From Gonatopus flavifemur (taxonomy: Eukaryota > Arthropoda > Insecta > Hymenoptera > Dryinidae): a DNA stretch of 64,000 bases. The DNA is taken from contig JAFFJZ010000008.1 of the NCBI GenBank assembly GCA_018340375.1, positions 992,001 to 1,056,000 of the forward strand, written 5' to 3'. The first letter of the stretch is position 1; each line of letters opens with the position of its first letter. Shown here piece after piece: positions 21,581 through 32,839 of this stretch. The translations under genes were made by a program, and so were the position numbers. Under the pieces are notes generated by a model. That model saw only the letters and a list, made by a program, of their open reading frames with translations. It ran no database searches and was not told the DNA's origin.

Positions 21581-23908
21581 ATGAATCATGTATAATCATA
21601 TATAAAAGATATACAATTCTGAAAATTCTTCCACTCAAAGAACATTGTGTTCATTCAATTGAAGAATCATATTTTCATTTTTACACGTGGAAAATGTCAT
21701 TCTCATGAAGTAATAAAAATGAATGATGGATTCAGGATTCTTTCATATTATCCTCTTATATTTACACTTGATAACTAGAGACCGGATATTATGCATCAAT
21801 AATAATTTCTGGATGGATTTCTTCTGCTTCTATAGTACAAAATTAGTTTCATTGATAACCAATCCGAGATTGAAAACAAAATAATTACAAACGCATTGTG
21901 CACGTGTAAAATTTGTAAGACCAACACAAAGATTTCAATTACAATGATGACACTTCTACATCTCAAGAAAAAAGTCATCGAAATAATGAAATGGGAATGT
22001 GAGGAAACAATTAACTCACCCTCAACCAGCCCAACACTGCAACAACAGGAGTTGCCAACCTCGAGAAATATATTTCAGTTGTTTCAGTTTGAAAGGGTAT
22101 TTGCATAGATGATATTTTGCATCTTTCTCATCTTTATCCTGCTCCTTCTCTCTTTCACCATCTTTTCCCACTCTCTGACTCTTCAATTTATCTGGTTGTC
22201 TCGCACCTTGCTGTAGAGAGCGGATAGGTTGACAGCTCTTTCTGTCTTACCTTAGTCGACTCAGTTGAAGCAGCGAGAGGAGGAGAGGACGAGAACAAGC
22301 ACCGAGATCCTCTAGGATTGGATTAGTAGTGGTTCACCCAAGCAAGACTTGGACTATACTCAATTTGAATCTAAGGTCGCATCAGGTATAGAGGAACAGG
22401 AGAAAGGAGGATGGAAAGGGGAACGAATTGCTAAATCAGTTTTACGTGATCACCTATTCAGAAAGTTGTACGCGATCGAATGCTGATATGTAATATTCCA
22501 CGGACTTCCTGAACGATGGACGAGACTCAAATTTAACGGGTTGTGGGAGATTCAAGCGATTTAATGTTTGGTTCGCTTTGTTATTACTCACTTCGCTCAA
22601 TACGCATTTCCTTCAAAGAGTAAGCAATTATACTTCGAGTATTATTAAATTCATTTCCGTGTGACCATGATCCAATGACCAATCGAGGAAATTTGAATAT
22701 CAAATGTGGGTTAGATCAATAATTCTAGAATTGGTCGACTTCGCATAGAATTTTCTGCTATTTGGATGAAATTTGATGAATTATTTACGGGAGAGTGAAG
22801 ATTTCAATGAATAATAATCACATAAAAAATCCTTATCAGTAATTTGAAGTTGATTTTGGAAAAGGAAAAAGTATACATTCAAAAGATGAATCTAATGGAG
22901 CAAGCGAGTAGCAAGCGGCCAACAGGGTAGTTCAGGGGTGAGTTGGAGGGTGAGAAGGGAGATGATGGGACGGCTGCAAAACCCCTGGGAGGATGGGGTG
23001 AGGAGGTAGAGGGATAACATTAGGCTGGGTTAGCAGACGAGACGAGGGTAGGACGTTTGAGGTCAGTCCGGGGCGGTTTTTTCAACCCCTCGAAGCGAGT
23101 CGCTCAATACCAGACCAACCCTTGGCTGACCAATGGTCGTTCTCCGGCCCCCACCATTTGCCTCAGCTGACCAGCCAGGTGATTGGATGAAAATCTTCCA
23201 AAGGATACTCTATCCGACAGTAGAAATGTATTCGTATTTGTAATACTGGTATAGGTGTATGAGTACACCACTAACTATATATAACTTCTTACACTCGGCC
23301 TGAATTCTCGAGACCCGCTAACTAGCTGGAAAGAGAAGAGACTACGTACCGGGTGTACATCTTGTTTACTCAATTGAATTCAAGGGAATATTCTCAAACG
23401 ATGTAATGGAACAATCCGATGCGTTGTCTGTGGTATACTTTTGAATCCATCCATATTTGTCATTATAGTTGATCTTTTCATCGGTTTTTGGATTGTACTG
23501 AGTCTGCTTTTATACGTCTTTGTGATGTATGATGTTCAATAACATCATGTACAAGAAATTGAATTCCAAATATGAATAACGCATCTTGAGACGTTTCAAT
23601 ATCTTCATTGACTTTCACCGAGTGATTAATATTTAGGGTTTGATCAAAAAAATGTTCTCACAACAAGAGTACAAAATTTAATGGGACAAGATGAATTTCC
23701 ATTTTTTCAGATTCAGCAAACAAATAAATCAACGATGAAGCTATCCTTTGATCAAAAATCAGCTTGTTGTCGACAACATTGCATAGATTGAATGTTGCAT
23801 GCTGCTCTCGAAATTTTTTCGTGATTTTAATACAAGTATGACATGAATCAAGGTGTTACTTCAAAAACTTGTTTCTGTAGTGTAAAGTGACGTATCAGAA
23901 GTTTCCTG
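21581..23908. other. Unique DNA with GC-rich island at 22130-23320
   Basis: The first 500 bases are AT-rich. From about 22130 the sequence becomes GC-richer, with purine-rich stretches (gaggaggagaggacgag; gggtgaggaggtagaggg) and the densest GC block at 22890-23180. Frames are short and interrupted. It could be host 5' untranslated, promoter or exon-flanking sequence. No start codon, splice pair or motif was firm enough to annotate. Confidence 0.35.
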
Positions 23909-24290
23909 CCCGGAGAGAAAAGGAAGTTGCTGTGACAGCGAAATCTATGGATAAAATTATAATTTTGCTGGAATAGTAAATTTTTTGCTGTAGCAGCAAA
24001 CTACTTGTTATTACAACAATCTTGTTATCTACGAAAATGATTTTTTAGTGTTGGCAGCGAAAAACATTCGCTCTTGCAGCAAATTTTGGTATTATATATA
24101 GAATCCCTAACAAATTTCAGAGAGGAAGGGAACATTTTTTGCTGAATCAGCTAAAAAAATCCCTGTCACAAGTGACAAGATCGCTGTGACAGTATATAGA
24201 TTGCTGTCCCGACAAAAGTTTGCTACTACAGCAAAAGATCCCCAGCGAAATTGAATTTTCCTGTGACAGCGAATTTTTCCCTCTGTGTGG
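23909..24290. mobile_element. MITE of GCTGTGACAGC type, copy A
   Basis: Begins ggagagaaaa and closes with tttttccctctgtg, opposing termini. The interior is a chain of gctgtgacagc, gctgtagcagcaaa and related self-complementary words, giving repeated small stems. A related copy is at 33422-33645, and 17701-17999 looks like a more distant cousin. Non-coding. Confidence 0.65.
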
Positions 24291-24664
24291 ATTTCCCAAA
24301 ACTTCATTGTGCCTACAAAGCGGAATTCAGGTTAGTCTGTGAAGGGTTGAGATAAGTAATTAATTTTGTCGTGCTTTGTATGTGATCTGTAAATAAATGT
24401 CAATTCAAAAATATTTTATAATTGTTTCAGGTTGTCGATCAATTGATAGCACATATTCATGTGAAATAGCCATATATCAATTGCATATAGTGCACTGTGT
24501 TCTGTCAACCATTCACATAATTTTCTCCAGAAGAAAAGAATGTGGTACAGACCAACGGAAAAAATTGTTCCATCACCCACAATAGACGATTTTTTTGCTT
24601 GACTCTTTCTCAAAAATGATTCATTTTTATTCACCCCAAAGTACATAAAAATTGTATATACCCT

Positions 24665-24790
24665 AACAGTACACCCACCGCTTCCACGTCACATCTCCGT
24701 GAAGGCGACGTGGATAAAAGATGGAGAAACGGAGAAGCGACGTAGATGCGACGGAGACATGTCCGGCGAACGGTGGTAGTGCTGTACGGG
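24665..24790 (+). repeat. GCGACGGAG repeat, uninterrupted copy
   Basis: Contains agaagcgacgtagatgcgac, ggagacatgtccggcg and ggtagtgctgtacggg. Paralogues at 17618-18055 (split by a MITE), 27064-27116 and 48218-48357 share these blocks, ending in gtgctgtacggg. GC-rich, short and non-coding; element class unknown. Confidence 0.65.
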
Positions 24791-24949
24791 TAGATGTATT
24801 TCGCATCATTTTAACATAAAACACATTCTTCAAGCTTGCCTGCAAGATTGTTTCATTTTTTTTCTGATTCCCGAACCAAAATTTGATGTGGATGTAACTA
24901 AACTCATCAGATTCTTGAGGGGAAAGAATTGAAAGCTTGATTATGTCCC

Positions 24950-25447
24950 TGGTGAAGATGAAGCGTATACACAAAGCGAGAAGGAAACGTTTACGAAGCG
25001 AAAAACGTTTCAACTCCCTCTTTCTGGAGCGTATGATACCCGCTTGCTGGGAAGTCATCAAATCATACGTCCTGTATACGTTTCATAAACGTCCGATCCC
25101 GTTTCGCATATGCTTCATGTAACGTAATAGTAGGTTATATGGAGCGTATGCGAGTCATACCTATTCTAACTTCAAATAACATCTTTCAGCAATAGATGAT
25201 AACGACGATCCATGGCTCAGTGGATGAGACTCCATCATAGTGAAAGTCACCGGTTCGATTCTCACCATAGGGTTCAATTTTTTTGTCTAGATTTCTTGAA
25301 TTTTTCCCGCTTTCCTTGTTTCAATTCCCGTTTCACATACTCTTTGTATCCTTTTCATTCGAGCTTCGTATACTTTCCATTAACGTTTCTGTTACCCTTC
25401 AGCATACGCTTCGTTTACTCTTCCTTCTCGCCCCCATTTTCACCAGG
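24950..25447. repeat. GAAGCGTATAC inverted-repeat cluster
   Basis: The words gaagcgtat, gaaacgttta and gagcgtatg, and their complements, recur in both orientations across 500 bases. The left margin ctggtgaagatgaagcgtat and right margin (complement ctggtgaaaatgggggcgag) suggest opposed ends. A tRNA-like sequence lies in the middle (25206-25277). It is probably a composite or foldback element; boundaries are tentative. Confidence 0.45.
25206..25277 (+). other. tRNA-like sequence (pseudogene or SINE head)
   Basis: A perfect-looking internal promoter A box (tggctcagtgg at 25213) is followed about 40 bases later by a B box (ggttcgattctc), the layout of a tRNA or tRNA-derived SINE. The acceptor and T stems do not pair (only one or two of five T-stem pairs) and the anticodon loop lacks the usual T33. 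It is therefore not a working tRNA. Confidence 0.4.
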
Positions 25448-26879
25448 GGTACAAATAATATTGAATTGTGAATGCGTAATAGAGACCATTGTGGCAGTTG
25501 AGAATCTCTCACTGAAGGAGATTTGAAGTCCGTAAGGGAATTGAAGCCTTCACATAGATACAAAAGGAGATAATATTTCCATTGACCATCCTATATCAGA
25601 CGCATTATGGTATACAACAAAGTCAAAATCGATAATAGAATGTATAAAACCTCCGTTCATTTCTGAATTTGTGCAATAAAAGGTTTTATGAAATTTGTTC
25701 ACAAACGTAATGTAAATAGAATGAATTTCGTATATACGTTGTCGGAGAATAAAAATTTGACTGTATTGAGGAATTTACCGAAAATTTATGATTAGAAAAT
25801 AATGATGATGGAAAAAAAAATGAGAATCGTATATTTTCAGTATACAATACATCAATACATAATCATCCCACTCATACAAATCAGAATGTGAAAGAGAATT
25901 TTCCAAAATACTTCTGATTCCTTTCAAAGATATTACAAAAAAGATACCTCACGTTGTGGAATAGTTGACATTTTTACATTTCCTTCGCGTCACCCGATAG
26001 ACTATGTAAAGATGGATATACCATCTTATATCTCGTATGTATACCTTAAGGAATGTACATGTATGCTCACATTATATATGCACACACGGATAGAAGCTAT
26101 CATGAGCACCTTCCAAGAAGAGGGTGAAAGTGTATGTTTACGAATGTGTTATCGATATAGTAACATGAAGGATCACCCTATATCCGTCACGTTAGTAGTC
26201 TCATCTCGGTCGTTTCTGCTAGTTTATCTCAAATGATATTGGCCAGTACTTATTCGGTTTACAGTTACGTGTAAATAAGGACGTCTAGAAAACCATCGAT
26301 TTTTGTTCTGTTTTTCAAATTTGGAGAATTGTTTGGGAATTCTTACTATAAAAATTGAAATGCATATAAAAAATTTTGGAGCATAAATTCTGTTGTTTTC
26401 TTCAACGGCAAATGGAAAATAGCAGGGTAAACAGTAATAAGTAAATAGGTGAAATCGAAAGAAACGCTAAAAAAGGACAGTAACGATGAGATGTAACAAG
26501 CAGGGTTGGGTAATGACGCGTCACTGGAGGGTTTGTTACATTTATTACGCGAGTATAATACGTATGTATCAATACATAAATTACATTTATTACGTGAGAA
26601 GACCCTGAAAGAGGGGTTTGTTACACGGTATGATACGTAACATTCACTACGTATTGATAAGTCAATTTGATACCGACCCAACCCTGGTAACAAGTGTATA
26701 ACTGTGACGTTTCAGTTCTTTCAAAATCTGTGAAGTGACGAAACTTGTGACGTTTCGCTATGTCACCGACGATGTGTAAAAGAATGTGTAAATTAAAAAG
26801 TTAATCTTCATTTGCTTACTGTTCAATCTCTTGGATGCTTCAATATTTCACCAAGATGATGATGATGAAGATGAGTGAA
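25448..26879. other. AT-rich unique DNA
   Basis: Nothing assigned. A short direct repeat, acatttattacg followed by gag, occurs twice near 26538-26600 beside gggtttgttac copies; it may be a small degenerate element. Confidence 0.35.
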
Positions 26880-26889
26880 TATATTCAAT

Positions 26890-26960
26890 CTCATTTGAGG
26901 GGGATCGAACCTACCTCTTCTGAATCTACCACCACCACCATATGGTGCGCGCGTACCATA
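26890..26960 (-). other. B-box-like tRNA/SINE remnant
   Basis: On the minus strand, gtaggttcgatccccc matches the Pol III B box and T loop, preceded by a short gtggtggtggtagattc tract. No clear A box or paired acceptor stem is seen. Weak evidence for a SINE fragment. Confidence 0.25.
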
Positions 26961-27063
26961 CAACACGAGGCAACCATTTCATTTTACAATGAAGACTAGG
27001 ATTGAGTTTTGTGACGATAGGTAGCACTGTCTTTCAACGTGATTGGTTTTTTCCGTGTGGATG

Positions 27064-27116
27064 AATGGAGAAGCGACGGAGAAATGTCCGGCGACCGATG
27101 GTAGTGCTGTACGGGA
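27064..27116 (+). repeat. GCGACGGAG repeat, short copy
   Basis: The run ggagaagcgacggagaaatg, then tccggcga and ggtagtgctgtacggg, matches 24732-24790. It is truncated at its left side. Confidence 0.65.
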
Positions 27117-27274
27117 TTCGTTGTCTTTCTCTTGAAATTACATTTCTGGGAAATATTCCTACAATTATCGAAAAACTTTATTTCTCGCATTTGCAAACTC
27201 AACGTTGTGGAAAATTTGTTACTGTTGGAAATTTGCCACTGTGGGTTGAAATTTACCCAACGTACCCACACAGT

Positions 27275-27790
27275 AAAAGAAGTTCAGGAAGAATTCTCTA
27301 AGAATCTTAGGAGAATTCTTCAACAAGACCATAACTCGTCCAAAAGAATTCATAAAGCATTCATCAAGAATCTCCGAGATCTCAGTTCAGAATGAATTTT
27401 AGAGAGAATTTTCTTTCGCCCAAACTAATTCCTAAAGAATCCCAACACAGTTCGCAAATGAATCCATAAGAATTCATCATGAACCCCAAAAGTGTGCATA
27501 GAAAATCCTAAAAGAGGTCATAAAGAACCTTGAAAGAATTCATGAAAAATGTTCAAAGAGTTCATAAAGATTCCTAAAAAAGTTCCTAAGGAATTCTGAA
27601 AGATGTGTCAGAGAATTCTATGGAAGGTCTTCAAGGATGCTGTAAGAGGTTGTAAAAAATCCCAGAAAATGAGAAGGAAAGTCATTGAGACCCTTCAAAA
27701 ACCCTTCAGTTCGCCTGGGAATCCCAAAAACGATCTAGAAGAGATAAAACAATTTGTTACGAATTCATTGAAAAATTCAAAATGAGTCAT
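27275..27790. repeat. Degenerate AAGAATTC-type tandem repeat
   Basis: Dozens of variants of aagaattc, aaagaattcat and attcctaaaga occur at short, irregular intervals. Open frames here (27132-27395, 27603-27785) are lysine- and serine-rich because of the repeat and have no recognisable domain. Confidence 0.6.
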
Positions 27791-27834
27791 TCGAACCGAA
27801 CTGAAAAAGATTTATTCATTTATTTATTCAAAAG

Positions 27835-29223
27835 TTTCCATCAATTCGACATTTTTCTCTTATGGTGGTGAAATTTATTCACTGCCAGGAGATTGGAACC
27901 CCAATGGATTCTTCTTCATCCCCTTTGCCCGCTGAGATGGTGAAGGTAGATCTTGAGGCGGAGGTTTTTGAGAAATTAAACTTCGATCTCCCCTTCTAAT
28001 TTAGGTATGTTGATGACTCACTTCTTGCCATGTAGATATAAGAATACTCGTAGAGGAAGTGAGTTGATCGGAAACGTGTACCACCGTGTGAAAAGAGAGA
28101 GGATTAGAGGAGTTCTATGACAAGTCCGCTGATTGGCTAGCCAGAGAACTCCTGTACTGCTCTCTCTCTTTTATCCGATGTCACTCTTCCATTCACAGAT
28201 TTCACCTGACTTCCCTCCTCTATTCTCATATCTCTATGCTTCTTGCAGTACCTTTTGATAAGATAGATGATGTCCTTGATCTTTTCAATTCATACAACAA
28301 TAGAATGCAGTTCACTCTAGAAGTGGAAGAGGACAATTCTATTAATTTCCTCTAGATTTTCATTACCGAAACTAAGGATAAGCTTAAGATCAATTAGTGC
28401 CATAAGCCCACCTTTTCAAGCAGATACATCAATTTTTTCTCAAATCATCCTTTTCCCAGAAGATTAGGATTTTGAATATATTGGTGGATAGTTTTCCTTC
28501 TATCTGACGAAGGATTTCGGGATGAAAACTTGGAACTAGTCAATAAGTTTTTGAGTATTAAAAATTATGCACAACAATGAATGAATGAATATATTGGGAA
28601 GAGAATTTGTCATATCATGAATCTTGTTGGTTCCACGGATGTTAGTTCTCCGAGGAAGTGGATAGTGTTCCCTTATAATAAGAACGTTGTGCATCATGTG
28701 AGAAGATCAAGTAATAAATATAATTTTCATGTAGCTTTTAGGAATAATAACAATAATTCTTCTATCGTGATTATAAAAGGGAAGGGTGAATTACCTAATA
28801 TGCAGATCAGTAATATTGTATATAAGATTAAATGCGATGATTGTAACTCTGTCTGTGTTGGACGAACTAGACGTAAGCTTAAAAAAAGAACGGGAGAACA
28901 TTACAAGGATATATCTATAAAGCCGAGCCTAACTGTATTTCCGTGCATAGATTGGATGGGGATCGTGAGTTTGATTGGCAGAATGTTGATATTTTAGATA
29001 AGGAACCCATTTTTGAAAAAAGGCTGCTTTCGGAGATGCGATTAATTCTATCGAAGATACCGAGAAGCTCAGTGCTTCTTATCCCAGGGTGATTCGAAAC
29101 CTGTATGTTTCGCGCCGGCCTTTCTTATCTGCCGATACTCGTTTGATTGGCTTATTTCTCTTCCATCTCATCGACCCTCGATCATTGACCCACATTATGT
29201 ATGTATACGATACATCGCAATAA
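27835..29223 (+). pseudogene. Inactive Penelope-like retroelement (RT + GIY-YIG)
   Basis: Remnant of a PLE polyprotein: a reverse transcriptase followed by a GIY-YIG endonuclease, which copy RNA and nick the target. Visible in order are an RT stretch MDSSSSPLPAEMVKVDLEAE (27913 on), the catalytic YVDD at 28006-28017, then after a 210-bp insertion VPFDKIDDVLDLFNSYN (28248 on), INFL and HKPTFSSRYINFFSNHP. The linker is LSDEGFRDENLELVNKFLS and the endonuclease YKIKCDDCNSVCVGRTRRKL followed by GEHYKD (about 28820-28910). A C-terminal part (EFDWQNVDILDKEPIFEKRL, then ASYPRVIRNLYVS) ends at 29223. At least four in-frame stops and frameshifts near 27900, 28943 and 29035 make it dead. The N-terminal part is missing, as is usual for retroelement copies. 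Confidence 0.9.
28029..28238. mobile_element. 210-bp MITE inside the PLE reverse transcriptase
   Basis: Flanked by the octamer cttcttgc on both sides (28021-28028, 28239-28246), a perfect 8-bp target duplication as made by hAT-type elements. The ends catgtagatataagaata and (complement of the right end) catagagatatgagaata match at 15 of 18 positions. The interior folds back (aaaagagagagga with its partner ctctctctttt; aggagttct with agaactcct). Removing it with one octamer restores a continuous SLLA-VPFDK reading frame, which shows it landed in the RT coding sequence. Confidence 0.85.
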
Positions 29224-30318
29224 CGTTTCAAACCTTTATGAAACGATGTTGTTTTACACATGTCTTCTTATATATGTTCTGCTCAGTGGGATAGCGGAGT
29301 GACTTGGCGCTCGGGGATTAGTTTCTTAAAAGGAAAGATTTTCACAATTGTATCTAATTTATGTGTAATTCAATACAGTTCATACATAACTTATATATGT
29401 CCCCCTAGCTACGCTACTGGTTTTGCTGCTTTTGCGACTGGCTTATTTCTTTTGTAATTTCTATTTATTGTGAATGGCGTGAGTGTGGTTTCTGCTTTTC
29501 TTTTCTATTTTCTCTCATCATTTTCAACGGTGCTCTTACTTTTAATTTTTCACCTCTTATCAGGTTTATGGAATACATACCTGTTTGCTCACAACAGGAT
29601 GTGTGTCTCTTTTTCTGTACTTTCATACAGTAATTGGGTTCCTCATTTTTGCTTTTTTTACTGTTTTTTTTTGGTGAATTAAGACGGAGCCAATTCAAAT
29701 CACACTTCTTGCCGCGTTACCTATTACATATTTTCAAAATACTTAAACTGAGAACAAAATTCACGAACTGATGGATTCAGACTTGATAGATACGCATCAT
29801 TTCTCAAAATTTTAAAAAGAATTCTAAAATATGATCTACACATTTTCAAATGTCAATGTTTTGGCGTTGGAATGTATCAACACAAAAAATTATTCGCTCT
29901 CTAATTTATCCTTCGAATACCGTCAGCAGAGTTTGTTCTTATATCAGAAATACAAATCATCATTATTGCGACGAATATTATTTTGGGAATGAGAAATTTC
30001 AATGTAAACATATGACGCACTAAGAATAATATTTTTTATTCCGGAACAACCATCTCATTATTACAATAATGTTTGCATACTGCATTGAACCTGTTAGTTT
30101 ATTCAGAATAATCTCCCTTCTATGCTTCGCTTTGGATTTCGTTATCGTTGTACTAAAGCAGATGGGAACTTGAAACTACGCCAGAATTCAAATCAAAACT
30201 CAAAGACAGCGTTGAGTTGGTAACAGTCAAGTTTGAGGGGATGGAAAAATATAATAAATTCGTTTTTAAATCATCAAGAGAAATAATGGTGCGATAGAGT
30301 TAGAAAAAAGGTGATTGA
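29224..30318. other. Possible PLE 3' region, then unassigned DNA
   Basis: The first 200-250 bases probably belong to the PLE 3' tail, but no terminal repeat or target duplication was found to close it. Phrases near 29330-29370 (ttcacaattgtatctaattt; aattcaatacag) resemble 21315-21355 (ttcacaattaaatttaattc; aattcaatacaa), hinting at a shared repeat. The rest is AT-rich with no feature. Confidence 0.35.
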
Positions 30319-30771
30319 ATGATATCAAATAGCATTTCAGCTACACAATATCCTCATCTTTTTTCTCGGTTGCCTATTGTATTCGTGTTGGATGAGGAGT
30401 GTGTGTTTTTCATGCAAAACATGAGGGTAACTAAACTGTACTCTACAGATATAATTGATAATCATTCGATTTTTCATTTTCAAAGAAGATCGCAAGTACA
30501 TTTCGTGTTTAGAAATACCGCTGTTGAAAAAATGCTCAAATTTGATCCGAAATCCCTTATGAAATATCATATTGCCATATTGATCTCAATAGTAATTCTT
30601 GCATCTAATACTAGTGACGAAATTCAAAAATTCCTGATTGGAATGTATCAATTCTTTGTCAAATTTCGTAAATATGTTGTTAAAATTAGGAAGGAAGATC
30701 TTGATATTAGGAAGTGTATAACTGAATTCAATATTTCATCTCAAATTCTCTTTGATCAATTTTTGGTGTAA
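30319..30771 (+). CDS. Unassigned 150-codon open frame
   Basis: An ATG-started frame of 150 codons, among the longest in the window. The predicted protein is basic and hydrophobic in parts, with a possible membrane-like run (IAILISIVILAS) near residue 83. It has no motif I recognise, and no neighbouring exon or splice site supports it. The frame length is only mildly surprising for 64 kb of AT-rich DNA read in six frames, so chance is a serious alternative. It could also be a decayed element frame. Reported because a reader may want to test it; function unknown. Confidence 0.2.
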   Translation: MISNSISATQYPHLFSRLPIVFVLDEECVFFMQNMRVTKLYSTDIIDNHSIFHFQRRSQVHFVFRNTAVEKMLKFDPKSLMKYHIAILISIVILASNTSDEIQKFLIGMYQFFVKFRKYVVKIRKEDLDIRKCITEFNISSQILFDQFLV

Positions 30772-31461
30772 GAAATTTCATAGTTGTTTCACAGTGCAGG
30801 ACAGCCATTGGAGGAAATGAGAATATATATATGAATGAGATTTTGAATTATACATTTCAATAATATGAGTCTGATGATTCAATCCATTGATTTTAGTTCG
30901 GAAAATTCTCTAAATATTTGCAAAACACTTTCTGGAATCATGAAATCGACCTAAAATCAACAACAAGAGAACTCATGAAGGAATATAAAATATAGAATAT
31001 CCAATTCCAAAATGCACATATAGGTGCTAATGCTGATTCATGAAGAATAATAGAAAAAGAATGTAATAAATAAATTCTTAATTTGATATATCACCATGAA
31101 AAAATTTTATTTTTATTTTTATTTTTAAATTTCGAAAGAGATGTGATATTTCGTTGAGGAAGTTGAACAAAGTATATCTATTGTAGAGTGATCTTGGGAA
31201 GATCGCATCAAAGAAGTATCCGTATTATAAACTAAAATTGAATCATGTATTTATTTATCAGGCTATTTTCATCAACGAAACCGCTCCTAAAGTTCTCTAC
31301 TTGACAGAAGCAGAAAATGGTGACAAAGGATGACAGGAATGTGTGAGTATATACATATCTATTGCCTAATACATGCATACATCCACGTTTATATATGAGT
31401 GTATACATGTGTAGAACTGAGGGTTATTCTGGGTTATATCGGAAAAATGTTATTTACGCAG
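30772..31461. other. AT-rich DNA with a (TTTTA)n tract
   Basis: A ttttatttttattttta tract lies at about 31106-31128. Otherwise no feature could be supported. Confidence 0.4.
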
Positions 31462-31514
31462 GATGGCGAGCGCTCGCGCGCTACAGAAGCTCTATGTAGC
31501 CTTATTTACATGTG
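31462..31514 (+). other. Exon-like segment with splice-type borders
   Basis: A GC-rich 53-base segment is preceded by tatttacgcag (an AG acceptor with a weak pyrimidine tract) and followed by gtaagt, a consensus donor. It contains an ATG-led frame reading MASARALQKLYVALFTC. It opens a CpG-rich block (31460-31740) unlike its surroundings. No partner exon was found and the peptide is not recognised, so this is only a candidate host exon or 5' leader. Confidence 0.2.
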
Positions 31515-32131
31515 GTAAGTCTCCTACGGGACGAAATCCCGGACCGCGCTAGCTCGGAACCCTGATAATTCTTCCTTTGATCCAGGGTCCCGTGGGTTCG
31601 TCTGTCTCTTCTCTTCCTATCCCTTTCTCTCTCCTCTCGTGCGTTACTCTTCTATCTTGCCGCTCGTTGTCGGCCTACTATCCAAGCTCGTCTGCGCCAG
31701 AGAAGAGTAGAGTATAAGGACTACCGGTGGCAACGGGAAAGGGAAAAAAAATCACCACCGCTGATATACCTGTCTACATTGAGAGGAAAGAAAAAATTCG
31801 TTGTATACCTACCTCGTAATTCACGAATATTTTTTCTAGTATAAATGTTTCGAGAATAATGAATAGAAACATACAATCTGAACTTGATTGGATAAAAAGT
31901 TGGTAAATAAAAAAGAAAGCAATTGCTTTTCATTATGAATTTTTGATGAGAACTTTTGTTCTCATCCTTCTACACAGTTCTCATTAAAATTAAATTGCAC
32001 TGAGAGGTTTTATCGAGTAACAATAATTTGTTCTTTCCAACGGTCTGTGAACATGTTCCATAAGATAACGTACCACGTATTTTCGATCACTCACTTTTGT
32101 TGATTTGTTGACATTTCATTACTTCCATGCA
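31515..32131. other. CpG-rich block, then AT-rich DNA
   Basis: 31515-31740 is GC- and CpG-rich, with a small hairpin (cgggacgaaatcccg) and a pyrimidine-rich run (tctctctcctctcgtg). It may be host regulatory or untranslated sequence. From 31740 it returns to AT-rich DNA without features. Confidence 0.3.
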
Positions 32132-32563
32132 CACCAAAAAAATTCGCTTCAGTTGGATTAACACAATCAAGACAACTGTATCATTTCAGTTAGAATAACC
32201 GGAAAATTAGTTATTGCAATTGAGAGAAATGGTTGAATCAATTATAAAAAGCGCACTATGAAACATAATCGGAATTGTCCCATAAGCAGCAATCGGAAGA
32301 TTCCGGTCATGGGATAGGAAATCAATTTCTGATAAACGTATATGAAATCCCACCTAAATTGAACTGAAAATTCCAAATTTCATGAGATTTTTACTATCAC
32401 TTTGCAGTACATTTACAGTGAAATATGGAAAATTCCTAACGCATGTGCGTTTTAATTGCTTTCGAACATTTATGTGAGTTTCCCATAGAAATTTTTTATA
32501 GTACAGTTGTCGTGTTCCTGAACCAACCTTATTACTTGAAATGACTGGAAATTTTTCTGAGTG
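32132..32563. mobile_element. 432-bp MITE, copy A (mate at 34405-34598)
   Basis: Ends caccaaaaaaatt and aatttttctgagtg, each flanked by CA. The stretch 32270-32450 is the reverse complement of 34405-34585, with shared blocks around agcagcaa.cg, gaaatcaatttc, tatatgaaat and gtaacgcatg or ctaacgcatg. Non-coding. The terminal style fits the CAC-N-G-N-GAAAA group. Confidence 0.55.
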
Positions 32564-32668
32564 CAATTATTTCATGAAAAACAATTTAATAACTTTATAA
32601 TCTTCATTATTTGGATTTTTTTATTTTATTCTATTTATGCATAAATTCATTTGAAATGTAATATGAAC

Positions 32669-32770
32669 TCAAGTCACACAGTCATCGCATTGACTTCGCA
32701 GTGAAATTATAGTGACTTGTGAGTCACTGTAATGTTACTGTCCCGTCGCTGTGACTGAGTGTGTTACTTG
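32669..32770. mobile_element. About 100-bp inverted-repeat element
   Basis: Left aagtcacacagtcatcgc and right gctgtgactgagtgtgttact are near-complements, with gtgacttgtgagtcac as an internal palindrome. It is probably a small MITE; exact ends are unclear. Confidence 0.4.
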
Positions 32771-32839
32771 GGAAAACATATATACTTTTAAGTGTATCCC
32801 AAGGTGCGAAACAGAATGTTCTTACACACTAAAACTGTT

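Noticed and set aside
25206..25277. A functional tRNA gene
   Set aside because: A and B boxes are good, but the acceptor and T stems do not pair and the anticodon loop is abnormal.
28032..28248. GT...AG boundaries that could make the PLE insertion an intron
   Set aside because: PLEs can carry introns, but splicing at these borders leaves the downstream RT out of frame. The octamer duplication and inverted ends explain the segment better as a MITE.
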